This document shows, piece by piece, positions 11,451-22,786 of a stretch of DNA of 64,000 bases. Source of the stretch: Petrosia ficiformis (Eukaryota > Porifera > Demospongiae > Haplosclerida > Petrosiidae); NCBI GenBank assembly GCA_947044365.1, contig OX345636.1:21492548-21556547 (forward strand), written 5' to 3'. The notes below the pieces were generated by a model. The model made no database searches. It had not been told where the DNA came from and worked only from the letters and a program-made list of their open reading frames with translations. Within the stretch, counting starts at the first letter, position 1. Each line of letters opens with the position of its first letter. The position numbers and the translations under genes were made by a program.

Positions 11451-12900
11451 CTAACAGGTGCACGATCTGTGTACACAGTGAATTGGTGACCCCAGAGCTA
11501 TGTTCTGTAGTGCTTGATTACCCACACTACCCCCCCTCTGGGCCTCTAGCTTGATAATTTCGCCATTAGCATCAATATGCAGGACGAATTGCTTTGTAAA
11601 GCCTGGGGAAGATAAAACAGGCGGTGATGTAAGCAACTTCTTCATGTGTTCAAATGCAACACAACACTCATCCATCCACTGGAACTTAGCATTAGACACA
11701 ACAATAAATACATTGGACTGGCTATTTGTAAAAATCCAGGAAAACGTACCTGCAAGTCCCGTAATCTTTTGAACAGGTTTCACATCTGTCAGTACAGGAA
11801 AACGTTTTGCAACCTCAAGCCTGTCAGGGTCTGGAGAAACTCTTTTTTTTTTTGACACAATCTGACCAAGATTACACATTTCTGGGCAACCCAGAGAACA
11901 CTTATCTGTTTGATAGTCATTGAAACACTTCACTCCATGATCACAGTGCTCCTTAACCGACCTGGAGAAAATTGAAATTTCTTGTATAAACACATTACAC
12001 ATGCGACGTAAACCTGATAATATTTGCTACATCAGTATTTGAAATTTTGCCGAAAGGCATGACCTGAAATTCATAGAGTCCACAATGGAAGCAGTTTTCT
12101 CTCAGTAGTCAGGGTTGAATGATGATCAGATGTTTCAACAACATGTTCCACACATGTAATATCCTCCTTGATCATCTTCCAACGAAAACACACCATGATA
12201 TTCAAGTGCACAGACTATCACCTTCTCCAATTTTTGGTCTTGATCGGTGACTAAAAGAGATGTCAATTTACGTTGTCGCTGTGCTTCACTCAAATTCTTC
12301 TTAGGTATACTTTTCACCTAGTAAACTTCTTCTGGAGGCACCTCAGCGCCCTCATCAACATCTGAATTCACAATCAACTTATCTTCTTTCTCAACTACCT
12401 GACGCACATTACCTATAGAAACATCTTGATCTACGTGACGACCTTGCCGGTACTATATTTCGAACTGGAATCAACACATATCCAACTTTAGGATCTACAT
12501 GTAAATCATGTAGTTCCAACTCTGATGATAGTCTTTTGTTCCTTTATAGTCCTGTCAACACAACACCACACTGTCCTGGAACACGTTCAGTATGAACCAA
12601 CCATACAAGAGCATCACCAATAGAATCCTCCACCCGGAGTCTTGTTGAATCCTCCATGGATTTCTACTCCACCACACACAGTGACAACATCTAGGCATGA
12701 GATCACATTGGGATCTACACTTTCAAAGCTTTTTTTGCTAGACTATTCTTATCTTGTTTAACTTTCGATTTTAATTCACTTAACAACGCCTTCAGTTTCG
12801 TCTTGATTTTTAGTTGCCCAACACATGGTCTCATAAATCCATTACAATGCTCTTCTATCCTTCTCGATGAGACCTCCAAATGAATGTAACGCCATTTTCT
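11451..12900 (-). pseudogene. Ty3/gypsy retrotransposon pol relic
   Basis: Read on the minus strand from about 12900 to 11451, broken frames match a Metaviridae-type polyprotein. In order they are a protease-side segment with VPGQCGVVLTGL (near 12545-12660), a connector with SEAQRQRK and EYHGVFSLEDDQGG (12135-12317), a fragment around VMPFG near 12045-12060, then the end of reverse transcriptase and start of RNase H in one 183-codon frame (11451-12002) with FPVLTDVKP, KKLLTSPPVLSSPGF and LHIDANGE. Most of the RT palm is deleted, and there are stops and frame changes, so it is inactive. It lies in the putative 4 kb intron before the Ig exons. No LTR pair was identified. Confidence 0.85.
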
Positions 12901-13681
12901 GTCGATGTCTGATTTTAAGTATGTATATCAATACTAACTCTCTCCTTCAATAACAAGTTATATGTACAATGACTTCAATCAACTCAAAAGAAAAATGTGG
13001 AGACCATGTGTTCTTGTAACCACATTTTATCTTTACAAACATAATTAAGAATGCAACTATACATTACCATTCCGTGGACAATATCCAGGTCATAGTAATT
13101 GAACAGCTCCACCTACACTCGCTTTAACACCTACTCCTGGGATAACTGTCAAAAAAAACCTTTGAATTTTTACATTACATCTTTTATTTTTATCTGTACA
13201 CCTTTAAACCTTTCATTTATACCTTTCACTTTTATAGTACACCTTTTATTTTTATCCGTACACCATTGTACTATAACATAATGTTATAAACTGTACTTGA
13301 CACATTTGTTTTCTCTATAAAATAAACGACAAACTGCCGACTGAACATGACAAAAAAGGTCGAAACAGTTTTATTGGTTTCTTCATAATATATCTTTGGG
13401 CAAAGTGTTAATCCAAGTCAACCCACAATACTGTTTACAAAAAAGAAAGATGAAATGTTCATTACAAATTATGAAAGTACATCAATATTTATACAGGGTA
13501 GAATAGACATTGTGCGAAGAAACATTTAGTAATACAGTAATATCAGGCTCTCATGATAATATACCTCACATAGACCTTATTCAGGAAAATAATAGAAGGG
13601 GCACAAAACAGAACAAGTTTTTAGTCTGGATTGAAAATGTACTGGCTATGAATCTCATTGTGAGATATAATTTATTGTAAT

Positions 13682-13730
<49 letters not shown>

Positions 13731-13808
13731 TATATATAATATACATATATATATATAATGTAATGTCTCTTAAATTACCACTTATAATTTGTCTTACTTT
13801 TCCTGTAG
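12901..13808. other. Non-coding stretch before the Ig exons
   Basis: No gene seen. Bases about 13160-13265 contain a short tandem of pyrimidine-rich units around CCTTTTATTTTTAT. Bases 13688-13760 are mostly TA dinucleotides. A polypyrimidine tract and TAG just before 13809 make the acceptor of the first Ig exon. If the adhesion GPCR were a separate gene, its promoter and first exon would have to lie here, but I see no convincing signal-peptide exon. Confidence 0.5.
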
Positions 13809-16800
13809 AACTTTCTCCTATTATTATTCCAACTTATGGGAAGTTTACACTAGGGGTTACAAGAAACAACTCCATTGACATCTCAGTTAATATAACAGCT
13901 ATACCTCCAGTAAACCCATCTGCAATCCAGTGGTACTTTAACTCCATGCTGATTGAAGAACACAATAAATCCAACAAATACATTTTTTGTTGTGGCAAAC
14001 AATCATTGACTATCTTAGATGTACAACACAGTGATGCTGGAATATACGAAATTACAGTAGGATCAAGTTCCATAAATATTACGTTGAATGTCTATGGTAT
14101 GTTCTTCAATGTGTAATGCAATTATATATAATTATAATATTCCTTGTTTCCAATAATGTAGTTGAAGCTGCATTGCTGAATAATAATGGCATAGTGACCA
14201 CAAAAGAGACTGGAGAAATTGTTACCTTTAATTGTACTGCTGATGGTATTAACACACCCAAAATAATGTGGAGGAGAAATGGACAGTTTCTTTTCAATAC
14301 TACAAGACTTAAAATAATCTTTTTCAATAATAAAAAAGGATTTCGTCCTATACCAGGAGCTCAACAGATCACTAGTTCACTAATTATCAGTGATTTGAAA
14401 GATAGTGACAGTGGTACCTACTCTTGTACTACTGATAATGAAGCTAGGACTCCAGTGTCGTTGAGTTCCCCCTTTGTATTAACAGTATCATGTAATGCCA
14501 TGAAGATATTTATTAATATGAATCTTACAATTTTTGTTACTATAGCACTGCCTCCAACCAATTACTGTTCAAATTCACCATGCCAGAATGGAAGATGTCA
14601 TAGTTTAAGTGATAACTATTTGTGCACTTGTGATGAAGGTTATACAGGGCACAAATGTCAACACAGTTGAGTGGATAAAAACTAGAAGATTGTTTAATGT
14701 TCATAGTTTGTTCATTTCAACAGAAGTAATAGTCTATATACCACCCACAATTGAAATCCATCCAGTAGACACCATAGGTGAACTGTATCAGTCTATCAGT
14801 CTCACATGTACAGCAAGTGGCAACCCAATACCTAATATCATATGGTACAAAGACAATATCTCTATACCAAACACTAACAGTAACACTTCTGTGTTAATAT
14901 TCAATGAGCTGAGCTTAAATGATAGAGGATTTTACCATTGTGAAGCCAAAAGTATTATAAATGGAAAGAATGAATCAGATGCGTCGGATATAATTGTTCT
15001 CAATATCAAAGGTTAGTTTGTCAATCAGAATGTAGATATCATCAAATCCTGTTTCATACCTGACAGGTATTGTTCAGTATGAAGCTATTATTCAATTACA
15101 TTCACAATTTCAAATCACTGACCTCATCCATCAGGTATATAAAAATAACACTTAACAAATAGTTATATTGTTCTATATCACCATTGTAAACAGATTATTG
15201 AGGACCTCTCAGGTACTAGTGATCCAACAAATGATGTGACTTTTTTCCTGGTGGGAATACTGAATCAGGAAAAAATTGAGTGGGTGTCACTAATTAATTA
15301 TATATTATGTATTTTTCAGGTTCTAGTGGAAGAGAGGTGCTGCACTGCTCTATGTAACGCAATTTCCTTTTGATGTTGTAAATAAATGCGATTGAATCGA
15401 TATGCTTTGATTTTTATGTCAGCACAACTGTGTTGAAGAGTGGCTAGCTGAAACATTGGTATTATGTATGGCCTGTTAATGGTAGTTGATATACATATAT
15501 TTACCCGCGTTTTAATTATTACATTGAGGACATACCTTGAATGTATGTATAAAAAATAACTAAATGCCATGTTATCTATCACATTTAGTACTATTATTCT
15601 ATATTAGGAGACCCTAATATCAATTAGGATTATCATCTTTTGTTATTTGACTCTTCTCATGCACTTTTGTTGCTCATTTCTCATACTGACTTCATCTACC
15701 TTTTTAGCTTAGAAAATTCATTAGAAATGATTCCAATTGCAATAACCTTAATAACTGAGGAAAAGGGAAGTGAAGAGTTATTAGAATTTGTTGAAAATGA
15801 AATGCAAAGGCTTGAAACTCAGTTGAACTATAATATCAGTATTGATGATGTTGATCGATTTGGTAGGAAAATGTATGAAATGAATTGAAATAACTTTTTA
15901 AAAATTTGTTTTTCTTATTATCAGATGGCTGTCGCTCTAAAATTACGGAAATTCCTTCCTATCAATCTGGGAATGCAAATTTAACAATATCTATTTCATG
16001 GCCAGAAAGTAACGTTGGTGAACTTGCTAAAGTTCAGTGTTCTTGTGGTAATGTAGCATTAGGGGGGAGGGTTTTTTTAGCTACAAGATACTGTGGAGGT
16101 GATTTCACAAATGGAGGTCGATGGACAAATCCTGATATAACACCTTGTAACTTCAGTGATGTATCTCGTGAAATATGTCAACTTGCGAAGGTATCTGTGT
16201 GCATTTAGATTTTTATAGAGGTGCTAATTTACAAAATGTTAAACTTCTGTAGTTAGCAACAAATCAAAGGATAGAACAACTGCAAGATATCACTGACAAT
16301 GGAAATGATTTGGGATCAACAGATGTTACTGTTTCAGTTGCTGTACTGCTTACAACTACAGAGGAAGTATCTGGAAATCTATCTGTAAGTTATGAGTTAT
16401 ATAATACAGCATATATATAATCGTTCAAAAATTAATTTTCACAGCTGACAAGTGATTTTTTGAATGTGGTGGATAATATAATAAATATAGGTGAGGATAC
16501 ATTACAGGAGAGTCAAGAATCTTCCAATACCTCAGCCAAGTGAGGATTTTTCATGATAATTCACTAGCACTTATTATCTTCTAATAGGATACTTGAAGCT
16601 ATTGGATCTATAGTTGGAGATATTCCTGTTGGAAATAATTCAGAACCTGTGGTTATTACCCGAAGAACATTTGCACTTTCAGTACAGCAAGTGGTTCTTG
16701 ATCAATTCATGGAGATAGGTCAAAATTTCAGTGCTAATCTTGGAGATTTTTCAAACATAAACATAAATGAGAGTATTGACTCTAGCGATTTGCAATTTGG

Positions 16801-19122
16801 AACCACCACACAGGCAACGGCTTCTGTTAGACTTCCTAGTAACTTATTCATGGCAATTCCTAATGTCACTAGTAACACTAGAATCACACATGCAGTCTTC
16901 CTTACTGATGGTTTATTCTTAAGGAGAAATAGTAATGACCTGGAGGTTGGAGGTATTATCATCTCAGCACGTGTTGTAGGATATAGCTCAATACAAAGTC
17001 TAGATCCACCTGTCTCCATAAGCTTCCTCAAAAACCCGGTATATATAACAATGATAGATTTAATCCTTGTTGTAAATCTGATATTTTCATATAGATGATC
17101 AATGGTTCAGAACCTCTCTGCTCTTTTTGGAACCCCATTTTAGATGGTAAAACATATCTGCAAAGTAACATCAATTACTACTAGTGTATTATTTCATTAT
17201 AGATGGATATGGAGACTGGTCATCTGATGGATGCAAAATTGATGAAAGTTATAATGATACTCAAGATTATGTTACATGTTTCTGCAATCATTTGACTAGT
17301 TTTTCTATACTCCTGGTTGGTCAAAGACACACATCAACTGATTTCATTACAATGATTTGTCTTTTTGCTTATAACATTACAGGACGTGTCTCCAACAATT
17401 GAACCAACAGAAGAAACACCATTGGCTCTTGCACTGAATGCTGTGACATACATTGGAATAATCATATCAATTTTCTGTCTACTCATTACCATCATATCAT
17501 ATCTAAGTAGCAAGTATGTTAATTATTTATAACTTTTTTTTGATGTGATATTCATTCTTTACTATAGGAAACTACGTACCTCAGAAAATGGTCAACTACT
17601 CATTAATTTATGTTTAGCTTTAATTGGTCTATATATAACTTTCATATTTGCCATTCACAGCACACCAGTAATTGGTTTATGTGCATTTGTAGCTGCTACT
17701 CTGCAGTATTTTTTTCTTGTGAGCTTTATGATTATGGCATCTGAGGCTATTAGCCTTTATATGAAGCTAGTTGTTGTTCTTGGAAGAAATATACCTCACT
17801 TTGTTATGAAAGCTACTCTTATTTCTTGGGGTAAGTAATATTGCATATAAACATAGTTATTGTAATTTTGCTTAACGCAGTTATGTGTGTGAAAAACAAT
17901 TCTTTATTGTCTTTTAGTGACACCAATATTTATTGTCCTCTTCTGCTTTGCTCCAAATTATGAAAACTATGTCAGTGACCATTTGTAAGTTTTTAATCAA
18001 TAAATATGAACTCTAAGTATGTCAAATATTTAACCGCTTTGAACAACTAGGGACAAATAGCTTTGGATTATTTATTCTTCCTGTGTTTACTTTTTTCTAT
18101 TCTTTGTTTTTACTCTTCTATCTCCTTTTATAATTTATTTCACATTAAGTGTCTGATCCCAAATTTAAGTCTATATATATTGTTACTTGTACACTTCATT
18201 AGTATTGAAGTATAGTGATTTAATTTTGTACTCAGAGGTCTGTATTTCATATATAAGAACAGGAAAAAGTATGTAATTATTTCATTCATGTAAAAATCTT
18301 ATTATGTTATATATTTATAATTAGATATCTACAATTATATCTACTCTTTCCCTTTATGACGAATAATTCTATTTTTCAATTCCATTCTGTAGTTGTCGTG
18401 CTTTTAATATACCATACTATATTGGAATGGTGGTTCCTTTCTTGATTATTTACATTTTCAACTGGATGGTATTTTTCATTATAATTGTCTCACTGTTTCG
18501 TAAAACTTGGACATCAAAGAATTTCAAGAAAAAACAAGAAAACATTTCCTTTGTTCGTCAACAGCTTGTCATTGTCACAGTTCTGTCCATCTTTTTCGGT
18601 TTAGGATGGGGCATTGGATTAATTGCTACTCAGGATATTTACGATAATAAATTTGTTCGTGACATGGTTGCTGCTCTGTTTGTGATTATCACTGCTTTTC
18701 ATGGATTATTTCTGTTCATTATGCAATGCCTTCGTTCAAAAGATGTTCGAAATGTTTGGAAACAATTGTTTTATGGGAAGTTTAGTGATCAATTTCAGAT
18801 GTATTATTCACACGCCAGAAGCTCAAAAAATACAGATACTTTGAGAAAGAAAGTCAGTACATCCACTCTCCCTCTAAAGGAAGTAATTGACAAGAAAATG
18901 GCAAAGGAAGAAGCAGGAATGGAGGAATCTACTTTTAATGAAACCACTATAGATTTGGATACTAATGGTGAAGAACATGAGAAACAGGAAATGAAGAAGG
19001 AATTGTCGAATGCAGAAGTAAAGATGGAAGAATCTTCTTTCACTATAACATTAGAATGTGTAGACGATGATGGAGAGAATGAAGTTGATGTGAATCCCAC
19101 TGATCCAAAAACTGATCAGTGA
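13809..19122 (+). CDS. Adhesion GPCR: Ig-Ig-EGF-Ig-HRM-GAIN/GPS-7TM
   Basis: Sixteen exons are inferred: 13809-14096 (Ig), 14162-14491 (Ig), 14546-14665 (EGF), 14724-15011 (Ig), 15713-15862, 15925-16190 (hormone-receptor-like), 16253-16384, 16445-16539, 16588-17038 and 17095-17146 (GAIN), 17203-17315 (GPS), 17383-17513, 17568-17830, 17918-17984, 18236-18268 and 18393-19122 (7TM and tail). With one base carried in from the previous exon they total 1170 codons. The EGF shows six cysteines (YCSNSPCQNGRC..CTCDEGYTGHKC). The GPS reads CFCNHLTSFSILL, with the HL/T autoproteolysis site between 17294 and 17295. Helix 3 has YFFLVSFMIMASEAISLY and helix 7 FHGLFLFIMQCLRSKDVR, both typical of class B2 receptors. 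The cytosolic tail has two similar acidic segments starting MEES. The first Ig exon starts in phase 1 with no signal peptide, so more exons lie upstream, possibly the Calx-beta exons. Confidence 0.9.
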
Positions 19123-19549
19123 ATGCTTATATTTACAAACCAGTGTTTGTTCTTTATTCATATTTTGTTGTAGTAGTTTTTTATGGCCCGTAGGGCCATC
19201 CCTATGATTGCTTTCCCACGGGTTCAAACTATATATCTATATAATTATAATTATCCTTGTCTGTCTGTCAAATTCACCCGCAACAAAGACCCAGAAAATC
19301 CTATACGTAAGAAACCATGGCGACCACGTTAAACCGCGCCCATAAATTTGCAAATGGAGAAGAGAGAAAAAGAGTTAAAAAGTTGTTTTATTAATTTAAA
19401 CTTGGATATTCTAGTCTGTGTGAAGAGCAAATGAAAGCAATCACATCTTTTGCATCTGGAAATGACGTATTTGTGTCGTTACCTCAGTACTGGTTTTGGG
19501 AAGACATTGTGTTATTTAATGTTATAGATATTCATTACCATGTTGTAAT
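19123..19549. other. 3' flank of the GPCR gene
   Basis: This covers the 3' untranslated and intergenic DNA after the TGA at 19120-19122. No clear AATAAA is present close by. Bases 19183-19340 look like a repeat end (ATGGCCCGTAGGGCCAT palindrome, then CTGTCTGTCAAATTCACCCG). No coding exon seen. Confidence 0.45.
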
Positions 19550-19645
19550 ATATAATAGAGTAATTTTATTGAGCCTTAATAACACGGTAGAGTTTTTTTA
19601 AATTATCAATAACAATAATAAAATTCTTATTAATAAAAACTGAAT

Positions 19646-19670
19646 GTTTCGACCCGAAGGTCTTCTTCAG
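19646..19670 (-). ncRNA. Hammerhead-ribozyme-like core, left arm
   Basis: On the minus strand the core CTGAAGA, a four-pair stem GACC/GGTC capped by TTCG, and GAAAC occur in order. It equals the right-arm motif except that the base after GAAAC is A where the right arm has G, the change expected from CpG decay. Hammerhead cores are known from Penelope-like terminal repeats; cleavage here is untested. Confidence 0.5.
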
Positions 19671-20545
19671 CAGTATACAAAAAAATCAAAACCAAATAGC
19701 CTATTTATATACGGACAGATAACAAGTGATGACATCATGACAGTACAAAGAGTGAGAACAATGATGGTACGGGAATACAAAGGGTAGTACAGAAAATAAC
19801 AAGGTTTGACAATGATGGTACAAGAAAAGTAAACTATGACATGAAGGTTTAGATTAAGTCTGTGATGGTAGAATAGAGTCCCAAGACGGATTAATGTGTA
19901 CTCCAGGGTCTGTATTGATGGTGTCAGAAGTACTTTTTATTAAGATAGCTTCTCTGATCTTTCTTCTTCTCTAATTTTCTTCAACTGCTAAAACTTCACA
20001 CTTGTCCCATAGAATACTGTGACCTGTAGAATGAACATGTACTGATATAGCATTGTTATGATCTCCGATCTTGATAGCTCTCTTGTGTTCATAGGTGAAA
20101 CCGGAAGGACTTTCAAGATCAGGATGAGTGAACACAAGAGAGCTATCAAGATCGGAGATCATAACAATGCTATATCAGTACATGTTCATTCTACAGGTCA
20201 CAGTATTCTATGGGACAAGTGTGAAGTTTTAGCAGTTGAAGAAAATTGGAGAAGAAAGATCAGAGAAGCTATCTTAATAAAAAGTACTTCTGACACCATC
20301 AATACAGACCCTGGAGTACACATTAATCCGTCTTGGGACTCTATTCTACCATCACAGACTTAATCTAAACCTTCATGTCATAGTTTACTTTTCTTGTACC
20401 ATCATTGTCAAACCTTGTTATTTTCTGTACTACCCTTTGTATTCCCGTACCATCATTGTTCTCACTCTTTGTACTGTCATGATGTCATCACTTGTTATCT
20501 GTCCGTATATAAATAGGCTATTTGGTTTTGTTTTTTTGTATACTG

Positions 20546-20570
20546 CTGAAGAAGACCTTCGGGTCGAAAC
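20546..20570 (+). ncRNA. Hammerhead-ribozyme-like core, right arm
   Basis: CTGAAGA, stem GACC/GGTC with a TTCG tetraloop, and GAAAC are followed by GTTC. CTGANGA and GAAA are the invariant boxes of hammerhead ribozymes, and AACGTT would be a minimal stem III of the kind that works as a dimer. One extra A lies between CTGAAGA and the stem. The placement just downstream of the GIY-YIG stop region fits Penelope-like elements. Confidence 0.55.
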
Positions 20571-20665
20571 GTTCAGTTTTTATTAATAATAATTTTATTA
20601 TTGTTATTGATAATTTAAAAAACTCTACCGTGTTATTAAGGCTCAATAAAATTACTCTATTATAT

Positions 20666-21182
20666 TGTGTTATTTGTCAACATCACGGCTACTATCGATG
20701 TTATTTACCACTTCTCTCAGCTGTATATAAACAGGATGGCCTTCTGAAAGTCGTCTCTTTCTTGTACCAGCACCACTACTTGAAAGTTTTCTACAACATT
20801 CCAGGCAAATTGACATCGTGGAAACACGTGAACGTTAATTACAATAATTAATTGCATTCTTTGAATTCCGTCGAGACAGATTCAATGCACGCGTTTCGCC
20901 AGATCCTTCCTGCGAAGGGGCTGGGCTCGCCAGACTAGGGTTGTATGGTCCAATCCTAGTCTGGCGTGTGCAGGACAAATGAGTATATTGATGCCTAGGC
21001 TGGAGATGCTGGAGGTCTCTTCGAGTCACTAGATCCAGCCCCCTGTGGGGCATTTCTAGTCTCGCGTAGCCAGCCCCTCCCACTCTAACAAAGCGGAGAG
21101 GGTCTGGTAGACTGTAAGCTAAGCTTTCGTTCAGAAAGCTACCGTAAATTGGTAGGCGTCAAGAGGCTTATAAGTAGCTGCC
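20666..21182. repeat. Repeat-rich non-coding stretch
   Basis: No gene seen. It contains a perfect 12-base hairpin (CGCCAGACTAGG at 20928-20939 against 20955-20966) and a segment around CTCGCGTAGCCAGCCCCTCCC (21060-21080) that recurs near 46110-46130, so it belongs to a dispersed family. Confidence 0.5.
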
Positions 21183-21800
21183 TTAAGGTGGTACTAGGGA
21201 GTGGGCGGATGCGACTCCAATCAGTTTCAAAATAGAATATTATATAATATGACTCTAACCTGGTGTAATGGCAACCTTCGTATCTTCTAATCACCTTTAT
21301 AGGGTCCTGGAAGTGATAAAACATATATAAAATGTCCATTTTTGTAATCGCAATAAGTACAAAACGGAGAAAGCCACGCCCACCAATCATGGCATGCACC
21401 AAGTACAATGCATTTAGAGAAAACAAATAGAGCCGTTTTCTGGAAATTTATTTTACTTTTATAGTTACAAGAGGCTGAAAGCTGAATTCTGTAGCTTTTC
21501 ACTGAAACCATAAAATCTACCTTTCTAGGCACTATCAAACTCCGATCTTTCTCAGAGAGCAACTACAGTTACCCGCCATTGTTTCCCACCCACCGCCCCC
21601 TCCACCACCAGTGGGGCGTGTTTAGGTTTGTTTCTGAAAATAAACTATCAGTCAAAACATTTAGGCCCAATAATTATACCCCCGGGTGGGTGTGGCTTCC
21701 AAAAAATACAGAATGGAACCAGATTGTATGCAGCAAGAAGCTTGCAAGACTAGAAACTGATTGGAGTAGCATCCGCCCACGGAAAAGACTACAACCTTAA
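21183..21800 (+). mobile_element. Non-autonomous DNA transposon with TIRs and TTAA flanks
   Basis: A 618-base element is bounded by TTAA on both sides (21183-21186 and 21797-21800). Its ends are inverted copies of one another for about 45 bases: the left starts AAGGTGGTACTAGGGAGTGG and continues GGCGGATGCGACTCC, and the right end reads back as AAGGTTGTAGTC then GGGCGGATGCTACTCC. The TTAA duplication is typical of piggyBac-like elements. No transposase frame is present. Partial copies occur at 21880, 42008 and 51755. Confidence 0.75.
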
Positions 21801-21879
21801 TATGTTAACTTTCTTAATTAATGATACTGCTAAGTTTAACTGTTAATATGTTAACTTTCTTAATTGCTAAGTTTAACTG

Positions 21880-22096
21880 TTAAGGTGGTACTAGGGAGTG
21901 GGCGGATGCGACTCCAATCAGTTTCAAAATAGAATATTATATAATATGACTCTAACCTGGTGTAATGGCAACCTTCATATCTTCTAATCACCTTTATAGG
22001 GTCCTGGAAGTGATAAAACATATATAAAATGTCCATTTTTGTAATCGCAATAAGTACAAAACGGAGAAAGCAACGCCCACCAATCATGGCATGCAC
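21880..22096 (+). mobile_element. Truncated second copy of the TTAA-type element
   Basis: Repeats the first 215 or so bases of the element at 21183 almost exactly, then stops after GGCATGCAC, where unrelated coding-like sequence begins. It is preceded by a short tandem duplication (TATGTTAACTTTCTTAATT at about 21801 and 21848). The terminal TTAA is present only on its left. Confidence 0.75.
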
Positions 22097-22098
22097 GT

Positions 22099-22786
22099 AT
22101 CCTCTCTGACCTACCTATCCAAGAACCCTCTAAATTACGCGTAATAGTAGGGAGAAATGACACGAAATGTACCTATACATCAACCAAGACACACTATGTT
22201 GAACAAGAGTTCTTTCGTTGTGAAAGCTGTTTTAAAGGTAAACAGAATTGTGGTGTATGTGCACCCTGTGCTAGAACTTGCCATGACAATCGCAGGGTTT
22301 ACTCCATAGGAACAAGTAGTTGTTTTTGCGATTGTGGGCTTCAAAATTGTGCAATATGCTGTAAAGTTGGTGAGAAATGTTCATATGATGCCTTTGGAAA
22401 AGTACCTACTGTCCAAAAGTGGTACGAGTGCCATACATGTTGGGGAGGTGAATCATCTTTGGGCTGTTGTGAAGACTGTGCAAACGATTGCCATTCTGGA
22501 CATAAACTAGTACCTCATGCACCATCATCTTTTTTTTTGTGATTGTGGCCATAATAAGCACAATCCTAATGTCTGCACATATCATTCCACTGGCAGCAAT
22601 TTCCATAAGCAGCCTTTCTACTTTTGCCACAAATGTTTCACAAATCCTATCACTGAAGGTTGTTGTTACCAGTGTACAAAGCACTGTCATGATGGACATA
22701 GAATCAGTTTCAAGGGCATAATTTCAGCTTATTGTGACTGTGGATTAACTGTTTGTGCTATAAATTGTAAAATACCTTGTAAATGA
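22099..22786 (+). pseudogene. Triple UBR-box-like zinc-finger protein, frameshifted
   Basis: Three consecutive cysteine/histidine modules fit the zf-UBR pattern, where a C-x2-C start, a C-x2-C-x3-CH-x2-H centre and a CDCG end bind zinc. They are FRCESC...CAPCARTCHDNRRV...CFCDCG, YECHTC...CEDCANDCHSGHKL...FCDCG and YFCHKC...CYQCTKHCHDGHRI...YCDCG. UBR boxes in N-recognins bind degradation signals; a ligase domain is not seen here. The frame is open upstream into the truncated repeat, so the start is unknown. A run of nine T at 22530-22538 puts the second and third modules out of frame, and one T fewer would keep the frame. This could be a decayed gene, an allelic homopolymer change or an assembly error. 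It ends TGA at 22784-22786. Confidence 0.65.

Larger units (their letters stand above)
19550..20665. mobile_element. Inverted pair of Penelope-like element 3' ends
   Basis: Two arms of about 540 bases (19550-20091 and 20129-20665) are near-perfect reverse complements around a 37-base spacer. On the plus strand, 20058-20363 encodes the C-terminal half of a GIY-YIG endonuclease: GETGRTFKIRMSEHKRA, then NNAISVHVHSTGHSI, a WRRKIREAI helix and a HINPSWDSIL end. This is the pattern of Penelope-like retroelements. The left arm encodes the same tail on the minus strand. Each arm ends with an untranslated region carrying a hammerhead-like core. The reverse transcriptase and the GIY-YIG start are missing, so this is a 5'-truncated, head-to-head pair and is not autonomous. 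Confidence 0.85.

Noticed and set aside
15316..15582. Minus-strand 88-residue frame inside the GPCR gene
   Set aside because: It lies in an intron, opposite to well-supported exons, with no recognisable domain.
22530..22538. Programmed frameshift at the T9 run in the UBR-box-like frame
   Set aside because: No supporting structure or known slippery heptamer context is visible; allelic, assembly or mutational change is simpler.
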